Counted from the first letter of the stretch, positions 42,667 through 51,552 are shown. The stretch is DNA of 64,000 nt from DASVFB01 sp963815965 (GCA_963815965.1 CAWFIT010000001.1:620001-684000); one strand, 5' to 3'. Notes: a model not told the origin generated them from the letters alone. Program-made: numbers and translations.

Positions 42667-43646
42667 AGGCAGCTGCGCCCGCGGCCGCCGCGCCTGAGCC
42701 GCGGCGCATCGCAACCTGGACCGTCTACACCGTCGCGCTCGTTCTGCTCGGCGTCGCGGTCGTGCTTGCGGCGTTCCGCGTCGGGGAACGCGCAGGCCGT
42801 CTCTCCGACTGGCAGGCGCTGGTGCTCGGCATCACGCAGGGAGTGACGGAGCTGCTTCCGATCTCGTCTTCGGGCCACCTGATCCTCGTTCCGTGGATCG
42901 CGGACTGGCACTACCTCGAGGCTCATCCGGACTTCAACAAGACATTCGACGTCGCGTTGCACCTCGGCACGCTCGTCGCCGTCGTCGCCTACTTCTGGTC
43001 GGACGTCGTCCGGTACGTCCTCGCGTGGCTCGCCTCCGTCGGCAAACGTGCCGTCGAGACAGCCGACGAGCGCCTCGCGTGGGGCGTGTTCTTCGCCACG
43101 ATCCCCGCGGCGATCGCAGGAGCGCTGGGCGAGGAGACGATCGAAAGCCATCTCGGCCAGCCGTGGCAGATCGCGATCCTCCTGTCGGTCTTCGCCGGTC
43201 TGCTGTGGGTGGCGGACCGGATGCCGCAGCGGCGAGGGCTCGACGGCCTCGGCATCAGGACGGCATTTTGGATCGGTGTCTCGCAGATCCTGGCGCTGAT
43301 GCCGGGCACGTCCCGTTCGGGCATCACGATCACGACCGGCCGCTTCAGCGGTCTCAACCGCGACGCCGCGGCCCGCTTCTCGTTCCTGCTCTTGGTCCCG
43401 GTCGTCTTGGGAGCCGTGATCTACAAGGGGATCAAGCACGTCCTGCTGCAGTCGCTGCCTGCCGGGTCGGCCGGTCCGTTCATCGTCGGGACGCTCGCCG
43501 CTGCAGGCGTCGGGCTCATCGCGATCGACCTGTTGCTCGGCTACCTGCGCCGGCACGACTACTCGCTCTTCGTGATCTACCGGCTCGTCCTCGCCGCGGC
43601 GATCGTGATCGTGATCGTCAGCGGCGCGCGCTCGGCGACGTTCTAA
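42663..43646 (+). CDS. uppP: Undecaprenyl-diphosphate phosphatase
   Basis: 327 residues, polytopic membrane protein that recycles the cell-wall lipid carrier. BacA/UppP signatures: LGITQGVTELLPISSSGHL (residues about 58-76) and MPGTSRSGITITTGRFSGL (about 217-235). About eight to nine helices; an N-terminal extra helix precedes the first signature. GTG start in the stop of the LMW-phosphatase gene. Placement between two PHO boxes suggests phosphate-dependent regulation. Confidence 0.94.
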   Translation: MKAAAPAAAAPEPRRIATWTVYTVALVLLGVAVVLAAFRVGERAGRLSDWQALVLGITQGVTELLPISSSGHLILVPWIADWHYLEAHPDFNKTFDVALHLGTLVAVVAYFWSDVVRYVLAWLASVGKRAVETADERLAWGVFFATIPAAIAGALGEETIESHLGQPWQIAILLSVFAGLLWVADRMPQRRGLDGLGIRTAFWIGVSQILALMPGTSRSGITITTGRFSGLNRDAAARFSFLLLVPVVLGAVIYKGIKHVLLQSLPAGSAGPFIVGTLAAAGVGLIAIDLLLGYLRRHDYSLFVIYRLVLAAAIVIVIVSGARSATF

Positions 43647-43649
43647 AGC

Positions 43650-43678
43650 GTTAGCCAGTTGGTCACCATTCGTTCACA
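43650..43678 (+). promoter_or_regulatory. PHO box: three 11-bp-phased repeats
   Basis: GTTAGCC (43650), GGTCACC (43661) and GTTCACA (43672), each 11 bp apart, in + orientation, directly after uppP and 45 bp before the ATP-grasp gene. Match to the actinobacterial PHO box is good in units 2 and 3. Confidence 0.7.
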
Positions 43679-43722
43679 GGCCTGACGCCCCTGGGCCGGG
43701 GTCGGGGCCGCACATTTACGGC

Positions 43723-44598
43723 ATGAGGATCGCGATCGTCACGCATCGTGCGACGCAGACGAACCTCGGCCTCGCGGCCGCGGCGCCGCAGGGCATTCGA
43801 AGCTTCCTGAGCGCGCCCGAGGAGGCGATGCAGTTCGAGCCTGGCGACGCCGCGCTCGGCCGCCTCGACGTGCGTCCGACGGTCGACGGGATCGAGCCGG
43901 GGCTCGCGCACCTCGACCTGCTCGAACGGCTCGGGCTTACAGTGCTGAACCCGCCGGCTGCTCTCCAGTGCGCGCACGACAAGCTCGCCACGACGCCCGC
44001 GCTCGCGGCCGCCGGGCTGCCCCATCCGCAGACGCAAGGGCTCTTCGACTGTGACAGCCGGCCGCCGCTGCGCTTTCCGTTCGTCGTCAAGCCGCGTTAC
44101 GGAAGCTGGGGCCGCGACGTCTTCCTGTGCGCGGACGAGCGCGCGTACGAACGCGCGCTCGGCGTGCTACGCACTCGCTCGTGGTTCGCGTCCACCGGCG
44201 CAGTCGCGCAGGAGCTCGTGCCTCTGCTCGGTCACGACGTGCGCGTCGTCGTCGCGGGCGGCGTGGTGATCGGGGCGATCAAGCGCGTCGCGAAGCCGGG
44301 CGAGTGGCGCACGAACGTCGCACTCGGTGCGACGCGGGTTCCCATCGAACCGTCGCCGGCGGCGTGCGAGCTGGCACTGGCCGCCGCGGCAGCGATAGGC
44401 GCGGATCTCCTCGGCATCGATCTGCTGCCAGTCGGGCCGGGTCGCTACGTCGTGCTCGAGCTCAACGGCGCGGTCGACTTTGCCCACGAGTACGACCCGG
44501 GCGGCGACGTGTACGCGTCGGCGATGCGAGCGCTGGCGGCAAGGCTGCGCGGCGACGTCGTGCTGCCGCTCGAGCCGATCGAGGCGCTCGGCGCCTAG
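43723..44598 (+). CDS. RimK/LysX-like ATP-grasp ligase of unknown substrate
   Basis: 291 residues. N-terminal pre-ATP-grasp part (MRIAIVTHRATQTNLGLA...), then an ATP-grasp core: RFPFVVKPRYGSWGRDVF (ATP-binding lysine and glycine loop), AQELVPLLGHDVRVVVAGGVVIGA, EWRTNVALGA, and the metal-binding LLGIDLLPVGPGRYVVLELNGAVDF (in pieces). This is the RimK/LysX/glutathione-synthetase branch that joins an amine to a carboxylate. It follows a PHO box, so its product may be made under phosphate limitation. It may modify a peptide, a lipid or a wall precursor. Its stop overlaps phoU's end. Confidence 0.82.
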   Translation: MRIAIVTHRATQTNLGLAAAAPQGIRSFLSAPEEAMQFEPGDAALGRLDVRPTVDGIEPGLAHLDLLERLGLTVLNPPAALQCAHDKLATTPALAAAGLPHPQTQGLFDCDSRPPLRFPFVVKPRYGSWGRDVFLCADERAYERALGVLRTRSWFASTGAVAQELVPLLGHDVRVVVAGGVVIGAIKRVAKPGEWRTNVALGATRVPIEPSPAACELALAAAAAIGADLLGIDLLPVGPGRYVVLELNGAVDFAHEYDPGGDVYASAMRALAARLRGDVVLPLEPIEALGA

Positions 44599-45290
44599 CG
44601 GGGACTGTCCGGCCGCCGCGAGGCGTCCGTGAACTCGCGGAACTCGCCGGTGACGAGATACGCGACCTGCTCGCCGATGTCGACTGCGTGGTCGCCGATG
44701 CGCTCGAGACAGCGCGAGACCGTGATCATTCGCAGCCCCCACTCGAGGCGATCGGGATCTGAGCCGAGCGCGAACACCTGCTCGACGACGCGGCGGTTGG
44801 CGCGGTCGATCATCTCGTCGAGCTCCACGAGCGACTCGGCGGCTTCGACGTCGCGCTGCTCGAACGCGTCGAGCGCGACGCGGATCATTCCCTCGGCGCG
44901 TGCGCCCATGTCCGAGAACGCGTCGACGAGCGCAGGCTCGGGATCGAACTCGGACGCGAGCTTGACCAACTTCGCGATCGTCACGCAGTAGTCGCCCATG
45001 CGCTCGAGGTGGAGGTTCGAATACAGAAGCGCGAGCACGAGCCGCAGGTCGCCGGCGACCGGCGTCTGCTGGGCGAGCAGCGCCTGGATGCCGCCCTGGA
45101 TGTTGAAGTAGATCGCGTCGATCTGGTCGTCGAACGCGATCACCTCGTCCGAAAGCTCCGTGTCCTGCTCCCAAAGCGCGTTCATCGACCCGCGCAGCGC
45201 GCGCAGGACGAACTCGCCCTCTTCCTGTAGCGCAGTCTCGGTCCGGTCGAGCTGCTCCTGGAAGGAAACGCGCAACCCGCCGCCTTCCAT
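44595..45290 (-). CDS. phoU: Phosphate uptake regulator PhoU
   Basis: 231 residues, two PhoU helical repeats: YSNLHLERMGDYCVTIAKL (first) and RCLERIGDHAVDIGEQVAYL (second), each with the E/D-rich metal-binding motif. Links Pst transporter activity to the kinase and represses the Pho response at high phosphate. ATG overlaps the pstB stop (ATGA); last gene of pstC-pstA-pstB-phoU. Confidence 0.95.
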   Translation of the reverse strand: MEGGGLRVSFQEQLDRTETALQEEGEFVLRALRGSMNALWEQDTELSDEVIAFDDQIDAIYFNIQGGIQALLAQQTPVAGDLRLVLALLYSNLHLERMGDYCVTIAKLVKLASEFDPEPALVDAFSDMGARAEGMIRVALDAFEQRDVEAAESLVELDEMIDRANRRVVEQVFALGSDPDRLEWGLRMITVSRCLERIGDHAVDIGEQVAYLVTGEFREFTDASRRPDSPR

Positions 45291-46138
45291 CAGCCGAACC
45301 GCCCCGTGACGTATCCCTCCGTCCGGGAATCGGCCGGCTGGGTGAAGATCTTCTGCGTCTCGTCGTACTCGACGAGGATCCCGTTGCGCGAGCCGTCCTC
45401 GTGCAGGTCGAGGCTGAAGAAGGCGGTCAGGTCCGCGACCCGCGCCGCCTGCTGCATGTTGTGCGTGACGATCACGATCGTGTAGTCGCGCTTCAGCTCG
45501 TGCATCAGGTCCTCGATGCTCGACGTCGCGATCGGGTCGAGAGCCGACGCGGGCTCGTCGAGGAGGATGACCTCGGGCTCGACTGCGAGCGCACGCGCGA
45601 TGCAGAGGCGCTGCTGCTGTCCACCGGAAAGGGCGAGCGCGCTCCGCTTGAGTCGGTCCTTCACCTCGTCCCAGAGCGCCGCTCGGGTCAACGCGTGCTC
45701 GACGCGCTCGTCGAGCCCCTTGCGCATCCCGAGTGTCCGCGGGCCCCAGGCCACGTTGTCGTAGATCGACTTCGGGAACGGGTTCGGCTTCTGGAAGACC
45801 ATCCCGATCCAGCGGCGCACCGAGGCCGGATCGACACCGGAGCCGTAGATGTTCTGACCGTGGTAGAGGATCTCACCCTCGATCCGCGCGCTCGGGATCA
45901 GATCGTTCATGCGGTTCAGGCAGCGGATGAAGGTGCTCTTGCCGCAGCCCGAAGGGCCGATCAGTGCAGTGACCATGTTGCGGTAGATCTCGAGGTTGAC
46001 GTCGCCGACCGCGAGTGTGCCGCCGTAGTACACCGAGAGGCCACGGATGTCGAAGACGGTCTCGCGATGAGTCGTCGGCGTGCTCTGGCGCTGGGCGACC
46101 TCGATCGGAGCCACCGTGTCGATCGTATCCTGCTTCAT
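45290..46138 (-). CDS. pstB: Phosphate ABC transporter ATPase
   Basis: 282 residues. Walker A GPSGCGKST, FQKPNPFP Q-loop (PstB hallmark), signature LSGGQQQRLCIARALA, Walker B VILLDEPASALDP, VTHNMQQAARVAD. The first 25 residues are an N-terminal extension before the ABC domain. Coupled by ATGA to pstA and phoU. Confidence 0.96.
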   Translation of the reverse strand: MKQDTIDTVAPIEVAQRQSTPTTHRETVFDIRGLSVYYGGTLAVGDVNLEIYRNMVTALIGPSGCGKSTFIRCLNRMNDLIPSARIEGEILYHGQNIYGSGVDPASVRRWIGMVFQKPNPFPKSIYDNVAWGPRTLGMRKGLDERVEHALTRAALWDEVKDRLKRSALALSGGQQQRLCIARALAVEPEVILLDEPASALDPIATSSIEDLMHELKRDYTIVIVTHNMQQAARVADLTAFFSLDLHEDGSRNGILVEYDETQKIFTQPADSRTEGYVTGRFG

Positions 46139-47019
46139 CGTGTGAGCTTCCTTCTGCTGCGCTCGAGTGCGGCCTTCGAGAGGACGCTGATGACGAGTAC
46201 GAAGGTCAAGAGGACGAGCGCCGCGGCCCACGCCTGAGCGTGGAGCGCGGGATCGGGGTTCTCGAGGTCCTCGAAGATCGTCAGAGGAATGGACTGCAAC
46301 GGCTGGCGCGGGTCCCAGCTGACCTGCGTGGTGGTGAGCGCGCAGGTGAAGAGGAGCGGCGCGGTCTCGCCGGCCGCACGCGCGATCGCGAGCGTCCCGC
46401 CGGTGAGGATGCCGCCGAAGCTCGCCGGGATGGTCAGGCCGACTGTCGTTCGCCAGCGGCTGACCCCGAGTGCGAAGCTCGCCTCGCGCAGAGTCTCGGG
46501 CACGAGCGCGAGCACCTCCTGGGTGGAACGGGCGATGAGCGGCAGCATGATGATCGCGAGCGCGAGACCCCCCGCAAACGCGCTCTGCTGGTGAGCGATC
46601 ACGATCAGGCCGAAGATGAAGATGCCGATCACGATCGACGGCAGCCCGTTGAGGATGTCCAGCACGAAGCTGAGGAGTCGGCGCACCCTCCCGTGCGCGA
46701 ACTCGCTCGTGTAGACCGCGACCAGGATTCCGATCGGGAGCGAGATGAGTGTCGCGATCGCGACGATCACAATCGTCCCGACGATTGCGTTCGCGATCCC
46801 CCCTGTACCTCCTAGGAAGTCCGTCGACGGCCCCTTCGTGAAGAAGTCTTTCGAGATCGCGGAGTGGCCGCGTTCCACCACGGTGGCGACCAGCAGCACG
46901 AGAACGGCCACGGCCGCAAGCGCGGCGCCGAGCATCACGACCTCGACGATCCGGTTGGTCAGGTTCCGGCGGCGCAGCTGCCGCGTCGGCGCGAGCGAGA
47001 ACTGTGCGCGATCGCTCAA
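46135..47019 (-). CDS. pstA: Phosphate ABC transporter permease PstA
   Basis: About 294 residues from TTG 47019 (LSDRAQFSLAPTRQLRRRNLTNRI), which overlaps the pstC stop (TTGA). Six helices, with the conserved GLPSIVIGIFIFG, EVLALVPETLREASFALGVSRW and LAIARAAGETAPLLFT segments. The frame is open further upstream (through pstC) but without similarity. Works with pstC as the channel for phosphate. Confidence 0.94.
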   Translation of the reverse strand: MSDRAQFSLAPTRQLRRRNLTNRIVEVVMLGAALAAVAVLVLLVATVVERGHSAISKDFFTKGPSTDFLGGTGGIANAIVGTIVIVAIATLISLPIGILVAVYTSEFAHGRVRRLLSFVLDILNGLPSIVIGIFIFGLIVIAHQQSAFAGGLALAIIMLPLIARSTQEVLALVPETLREASFALGVSRWRTTVGLTIPASFGGILTGGTLAIARAAGETAPLLFTCALTTTQVSWDPRQPLQSIPLTIFEDLENPDPALHAQAWAAALVLLTFVLVISVLSKAALERSRRKLTR

Positions 47020-47987
47020 CGCGCCTCCAGGTTGCGCTCGAACCGGCGCACGATGATCTGCGCTGCGATGTTGGTGACAAGCGAGAACACAAGCAGCACG
47101 AGCGCAAGCTCGACGAGCGCGCTGATGTGAATGTTCGTCGCGGCGGCCTGGTACTGCGCCGCGATGCGGCTCGCAATGGTGTCGCCGTTGGGGAAGAGCG
47201 AGATGTGGATGCCGAGCGTGCCGCCGATCACCTGCGTGACCGCGATCGCCTCGCCGATCGCGCGGCCGGCCCCGAGCATCACTGCGGCGACGAGACCACC
47301 GCGCGTCTGCGGGAGAACGACACCGCGGATCATCTCCCAGCGAGTCGCGCCGAGCGCGAGCGCGGCCTCCTTGAGATCGCTGGGGACGGTGAGGAAGAGC
47401 TCCCGTGCCACGGAGGCGGTGATCGGCAGGATCATCACCGCGAGGACGATCACGGCCGGTAGGTAGCCCGTCAGCTGCGGTGTCCCTTTGAACAACGGCA
47501 GCCACCCGAACCAGCGACTGAGGAACGGCCCCAGGTGGTCCTGGACGAACGGCCCGAGCACGAAGATTCCCCAGAGGCCGATCACAACGCTCGGGATCGC
47601 CGCGAGCAGCTCGACGAGCGTGGCGATCACTGTGCGGATCCCGCGCGGTGCGAGCTGGGTGAGGAAGAGCGCAATCGCGATCGCGGCCGGCGCGGCGATC
47701 AGCACTGCGAGGAACGACAGGTACGCGGTGCCGAAGATGAAGTCGAGCGCACCGAAGTCGCCCTTGACGGGATCCCATACTCGAGACGTCAGGAAACCGA
47801 GGCCGAACTTCTCTATCGAGAGCCGCGACTGTCTGATCAGCTCGTAGACGAGCAGACCTACGACAACGAGCACGCCCAGCGCGGCGGCGGCGGTGATGAC
47901 GTGGAGCAGCCCGTCGCCGATGCGGTCGCCGAGCCGGCGGCGGCCGAGGGCGAAGCGCCCGGGCGTCGAGGCCGCAGATGCGTTCAT
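47016..47987 (-). CDS. pstC: Phosphate ABC transporter permease PstC
   Basis: 323 residues. Conserved GTAYLSFLAVLIAAPAAIAIALFL (in pieces), ELLAAIPSVVIGLWGIFVLGPF, VPSDLKEAALALGATRWEMIRGVVLPQ and GAGRAIGEAIAVTQVIGG. First gene of the - strand pst operon. TAGGGT (47994-47999, - strand) ends exactly 6 bases before the ATG, so its mRNA is probably leaderless. The PHO box lies about 40 bp upstream of the start. Confidence 0.95.
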   Translation of the reverse strand: MNASAASTPGRFALGRRRLGDRIGDGLLHVITAAAALGVLVVVGLLVYELIRQSRLSIEKFGLGFLTSRVWDPVKGDFGALDFIFGTAYLSFLAVLIAAPAAIAIALFLTQLAPRGIRTVIATLVELLAAIPSVVIGLWGIFVLGPFVQDHLGPFLSRWFGWLPLFKGTPQLTGYLPAVIVLAVMILPITASVARELFLTVPSDLKEAALALGATRWEMIRGVVLPQTRGGLVAAVMLGAGRAIGEAIAVTQVIGGTLGIHISLFPNGDTIASRIAAQYQAAATNIHISALVELALVLLVFSLVTNIAAQIIVRRFERNLEAR

Positions 47988-48026
47988 CCGGCCACCCTAA
48001 GGCCCTGTTCCCAGGCCGTAGAGGCC

Positions 48027-48055
48027 GTTCACCAGTCCGTCACCAGATCGGCACC
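48027..48055 (+). promoter_or_regulatory. PHO box: three 11-bp-phased repeats between pstC and pstS
   Basis: GTTCACC (48027), CGTCACC (48038) and CGGCACC (48049), 11 bp apart, in + orientation in the 141-bp divergent region of pstC and pstS. Nearest elements are the TAGGGT box of pstC (47994-47999) and a TAGAAC possible -10 for pstS (48092-48097). Confidence 0.8.
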
Positions 48056-48128
48056 GACCCTTTGCCCACGCCGCCGCCGTCCGCCGCGAAGCTAGAACCG
48101 CAAACAATCTCAGGAGGAGAAGAAACCT

Positions 48129-49151
48129 GTGAAGCGCTTCATTTTTCTAGCTGCGGTGTGCCTCATGGTTGTTTTCGCCGCGGGTGCAGGCGCCAGGTCG
48201 TCGGCACTCACGCTCAAAGGCGCAGGCAGCTCGTTCGTCTCGCCTCTCGTCCTGACCTGGGTCCAGCCCTACGAGGCTGCGACCGGCGTGCACGTCGATT
48301 ACAACCCGATCGGCTCGGGCGGCGGGATCCAGGCGATCCAGAACCGCCAGGTCGATTTCGGCGCGAGCGACGCGCCCATGACGCCCGATCAGTTCAACGC
48401 GTGCAACGGCTGCGTCCAGATCCCGTGGGAAGCCTCCGGCACGTCGATCGCGTACAACCTCCATGGCGCTCCACCACATCTGAAGATCACGGGGCCGGTG
48501 ATCGCCAGCATCTACCTCGGGAAGATCAAGAAGTGGAACGACCCGGCGCTGAAGAAGCTCAATCCCGGCGCGAATCTGCCCGACACGGACATCACGCCGA
48601 TCTGGCGTTCGGACGGAAGCGGCACGACCTACAACGTCACGGACTACCTCTCCAGGGTCAGCGGCGAGTTCAAGTCGAAGATCGGCGTCGGGACACAGGT
48701 GAACTTCCCGGTCGGCACCGGCGGCCGCGGCTCGTCGGGTGTCTCCGCCGTGCTCTCGCGCACGAACGGCGGGATCATCTACGTCGACGTCGCCTTCGCC
48801 ACGAAGAACCACTTCAGCTTCTTCTCGGTGAAGAACAAGGCCGGCAAGTACACCCTCCCGGGTACGAAGCAGATCAAGGCGGCGATGCTGACGGTGAAGC
48901 ACATCACGCCTGACAACAAGATCTCGATCGTCGACCCGCCGAAGTCGGCGCCGGCGGCCTATCCGATCAGCACCTTCACTTACGTGATCCTCCCGCTGAA
49001 GACGAACAACGCCGCGGCGCTCCGCAAGTTCGTCTTCTGGGGCATGACGAGCGGCGCAAAGAAGTACGGGCCGGCGCTCCGGTTCGTGCAAATCCCGCCG
49101 AACGTGCTGAGCGCAGCGAACAAGACGCTCAAGAAGGTCCAGCAAGGCTAG
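48129..49151 (+). CDS. pstS: Phosphate-binding protein PstS
   Basis: 340 residues from GTG, with a strong AGGAGGAGA ribosome site ending 8 bases upstream. N-terminal hydrophobic signal (residues 3-20), then LKGAGSSFVSPLVLTWVQPY, YNPIGSGGGIQAIQNRQVDFGASDAPM (in pieces) and RSDGSGTTYNVTDYL, the phosphate-binding loops. Usual PstS length. The only signal cysteine (residue 11) is not in a lipobox context, so it appears not to be lipid-anchored. Divergent from pstC; followed by a good terminator. Confidence 0.95.
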   Translation: MKRFIFLAAVCLMVVFAAGAGARSSALTLKGAGSSFVSPLVLTWVQPYEAATGVHVDYNPIGSGGGIQAIQNRQVDFGASDAPMTPDQFNACNGCVQIPWEASGTSIAYNLHGAPPHLKITGPVIASIYLGKIKKWNDPALKKLNPGANLPDTDITPIWRSDGSGTTYNVTDYLSRVSGEFKSKIGVGTQVNFPVGTGGRGSSGVSAVLSRTNGGIIYVDVAFATKNHFSFFSVKNKAGKYTLPGTKQIKAAMLTVKHITPDNKISIVDPPKSAPAAYPISTFTYVILPLKTNNAAALRKFVFWGMTSGAKKYGPALRFVQIPPNVLSAANKTLKKVQQG

Positions 49152-49182
49152 ATCCGAGCAGGAACAAGCTCGTTCCAGACAT

Positions 49183-49214
49183 GCCCCAGGGACAGTCCCT
49201 GGGGCCTGTCTTTT
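49183..49214 (+). terminator. Rho-independent terminator of pstS
   Basis: Perfect 10-bp stem GCCCCAGGGA / TCCCTGGGGC with a 3-base loop, followed by CTGTCTTTT. It is the only stem in the window with a real T-tract and overlaps the last bases of the convergent Pit gene. Confidence 0.85.
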
Positions 49215-50202
49215 AGAACATGGCCTGGATCGGCCAGTAGACGGCTGCGGCGACGAGCGCTGCAGCCGGGATGGTCAGGATCCACGCGAACACGATGTTC
49301 CCGGCGAGGCCCCAGCGCACGGCCGAAAGCCGCTGCGTTGCTCCGGCGCCCAGCACCGACCCCGAAATGACGTGCGTCGTCGAGAGCGGATAGCCGAGGC
49401 GCGTCGCGAGGAAGATCGTCGCGCCGGCGGTCGTCTGTCCGACGAAGCCGTTCTCGGGCTCCATCCTGTACATGCGCTGCCCGATCGTGCGCATGATCCG
49501 CCAGCCGCCGACATATGTGCCGGCGCCGATCGCGACGCCCGCGGAGACCTTCACCCACGTCGGGATGTAGAAGGACGAGATCGAACCGTGCGTGTACAGC
49601 GCGAGCGCGATCACGCCCATCGTCTTCTGCGCATCGTTCGCGCCGTGCGTGAACGCGACCCAGGTGCCGGACGCCAGCTGTCCGAGCCGGAAGCCGCGGC
49701 TGGCGACGCCCGGGCTCAACCACTTGAACAGCCAGTAGATGGCGACCATGAGCGCGAACGCCGAGAAGAACGCCAGGGTCGGCGCGATGACCGCGGGGAT
49801 CGCGACCTTGTGCGCAATGTCATGCCACTCGACCCCCGCCAAGCCCGACTGCACTAGCGCTGCCCCGATGAGACCGCCGATCAGCGCGTGCGACGAGCTC
49901 GACGGCAGCCCGAACCACCAGGTCAGAAGGTTCCAGACGATCGCGCCAATGACTGCGGCCAGCACGGTCGTCTCGGTCGCGAGCCCGGTGTCGATGATCC
50001 CCTCGCCGACCGTCTTGGCGACGGCTGTCGTCACGAACGCTCCTGCAAGGTTGGCAACGGACGCGATGAGCACGGCCACCCGCGGCGTCAGCGCGCGCGT
50101 CGAGACGGACGTCGCAATGGCGTTCGCCGTGTCGTGGAAGCCGTTCGTGAAGTCGAAGCCGAGCGCGACAACGACCGTGATGATCAGCAGCGTCGTTGCC
50201 AC
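49213..50202 (-). CDS. pit: Low-affinity inorganic phosphate transporter (Pit family)
   Basis: 329 residues from GTG. Both PiT signatures: GFDFTNGFHDTANAIATSVSTRAL (in pieces, residues about 15-37) and the second repeat FTHGANDAQKTMGVIAL. About ten helices, including the LPSSSSHALIGGLIGAAL loop. Metal-phosphate/proton symport. It follows the DUF47 gene by 3 bp, a pairing seen widely (Pit plus PhoU-like partner). Confidence 0.94.
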   Translation of the reverse strand: MATTLLIITVVVALGFDFTNGFHDTANAIATSVSTRALTPRVAVLIASVANLAGAFVTTAVAKTVGEGIIDTGLATETTVLAAVIGAIVWNLLTWWFGLPSSSSHALIGGLIGAALVQSGLAGVEWHDIAHKVAIPAVIAPTLAFFSAFALMVAIYWLFKWLSPGVASRGFRLGQLASGTWVAFTHGANDAQKTMGVIALALYTHGSISSFYIPTWVKVSAGVAIGAGTYVGGWRIMRTIGQRMYRMEPENGFVGQTTAGATIFLATRLGYPLSTTHVISGSVLGAGATQRLSAVRWGLAGNIVFAWILTIPAAALVAAAVYWPIQAMF

Positions 50203-50205
50203 GCG

Positions 50206-50829
50206 TCAGCGATTCTTGACGAGAATCGCCTCGAGCACGTCGGCTGCGTTCTCGCAGGCGTCGACGGCTTCCTCGAGCTGTTCGTGAATGTCCTTCCAGC
50301 GAATGATCGACACCGCGTCCTCCCCTGACGCGAACAGTTGCGCGATGCCCTCGCGGTTCAGACGGTCGCCCTCGTCCTCGAGCTCTCGCAACTCGATCAG
50401 CTCACGCTTCGAGTCTTTGAAGCCTTCGAGCTTGAGAACCGCGTCGCGCAACTTCGTCGCGGCGCGCTCGATCACGGCCGCCTGCTGGTTGGCGTTGTCG
50501 CGAATTCGCGTGACGCCGTAGCCGAGGATGTTCCCCGCCGCCTCGTCGACGTGGTCGCAGATGTCGTCGAGGGCGCTTGCCAGCCTGTACATGTCGTCGC
50601 GGTCGAACGGCGTGACGAACGTACGGTTGAGCAGGTCGACGACCTCGTGCGTCAGGCGGTCGCCCTCGTGCTCCGCGTCCTTGATGTCGCGCGCCAGCGT
50701 GTCGCGGTCGTTGGGGAAGCCTTCGAGCAGTCGAACGAGCAGCCGCGCGATCTCAACGTTGTTGTCGGCTGCGCGGTTATAGAGGTCGTAGAACTCCCGC
50801 CGCTGTGGAACGAGGTTGATCCGCGCCAT
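50206..50829 (-). CDS. DUF47 / PhoU-like partner of Pit
   Basis: 207 residues, all-helical DUF47 (PhoU-related) protein: MARINLVPQRREFYDLYNR, HEGDRLTHEVVDLLNRTFVTPFDRDDMY (in pieces), ALDDICDHVDEAA. Encoded immediately before pit and thought in this family to modulate Pit. Distinct from the true PhoU at 44.6 kb. Confidence 0.92.
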   Translation of the reverse strand: MARINLVPQRREFYDLYNRAADNNVEIARLLVRLLEGFPNDRDTLARDIKDAEHEGDRLTHEVVDLLNRTFVTPFDRDDMYRLASALDDICDHVDEAAGNILGYGVTRIRDNANQQAAVIERAATKLRDAVLKLEGFKDSKRELIELRELEDEGDRLNREGIAQLFASGEDAVSIIRWKDIHEQLEEAVDACENAADVLEAILVKNR

Positions 50830-50848
50830 AGGCGGGCGAGTATGACCT

Positions 50849-51542
50849 TCAGCGCGGGAACGTGCAGCGGATCTCGAGCCCGATCCCGCCCGGGCCGCGC
50901 CGGGCCTCGACCTCGCCGCCGGCCTGCGTGACGACGTGCTTCACGATCGCCAGGCCGAGGCCGGTGCCGCGCGTCGTTCGCGCGCGGTCGCCGCGGAAGA
51001 ACCGCTCGAACAGGCGCGCGAGCTCCTCGCGCGGCACGCCAGGCCCGTTGTCCGCGACCGAGAGGAGCACGGCGTCGCCCTCGTTGCGCGCGGAGACCGT
51101 GCAGCGCGCGCCGTCTCCCGCGTACCGGATCGCGTTCGTCACGAGGTTCTCGAGCAGCACGCGCAGGATTCGCGGCCGTACCGCGACCACGACGTCCTCG
51201 GCGACGAGCGTGACGATCTCTTGCGCGTGGCGCTCGGCGCTCGCTCGCAAGCGCCTCGACGACGTCGCGAACGATCGGCGCGACCGGAACGTCGCCGAGG
51301 CCGACCACTGCGCGTCCCGTCTCGAGCTCGCTGAGGAAGAGCACGTCGTCGACGAGCTCGGCCATCGCCTCGACCTCCTGCTTCGCCTGCTCGACCAGCG
51401 CTTTCGTGTCCGCGCTCGGCAGCGACGCGCTGTCGAGCAGCGCGAGGAGCCGTGCAAGCGGCGTGCGCAGCTCGTGGGAGACCGCCGCCGTGAAGCCGAC
51501 CCGAAGCTCCTCGAACGGATCGGTCGTCGGCAACTCAGCCAT
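50849..51542 (-). pseudogene. Minimal histidine kinase (PhoR-like), one frameshift
   Basis: The kinase reads MAELPTTDPFEELRVGFTAAVSHELRTPLARLLALL (H-box histidine near residue 25, in pieces) and the DHp helices to about ALASE. One frameshift near 51240 moves to AERHAQEIVTLVAEDVVVA, then the ATPase part: ENLVTNAIRYAG, VADNGPGVPRE, RGTGLGLAIVKHV. Corrected length is about 230 residues with no transmembrane or sensor domain. The conserved residues survive, so sequence error is likely. It is transcribed divergently from its probable partner regulator, and the start codons almost touch. Confidence 0.8.
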
Positions 51543-51552
51543 GATGCTCAGT

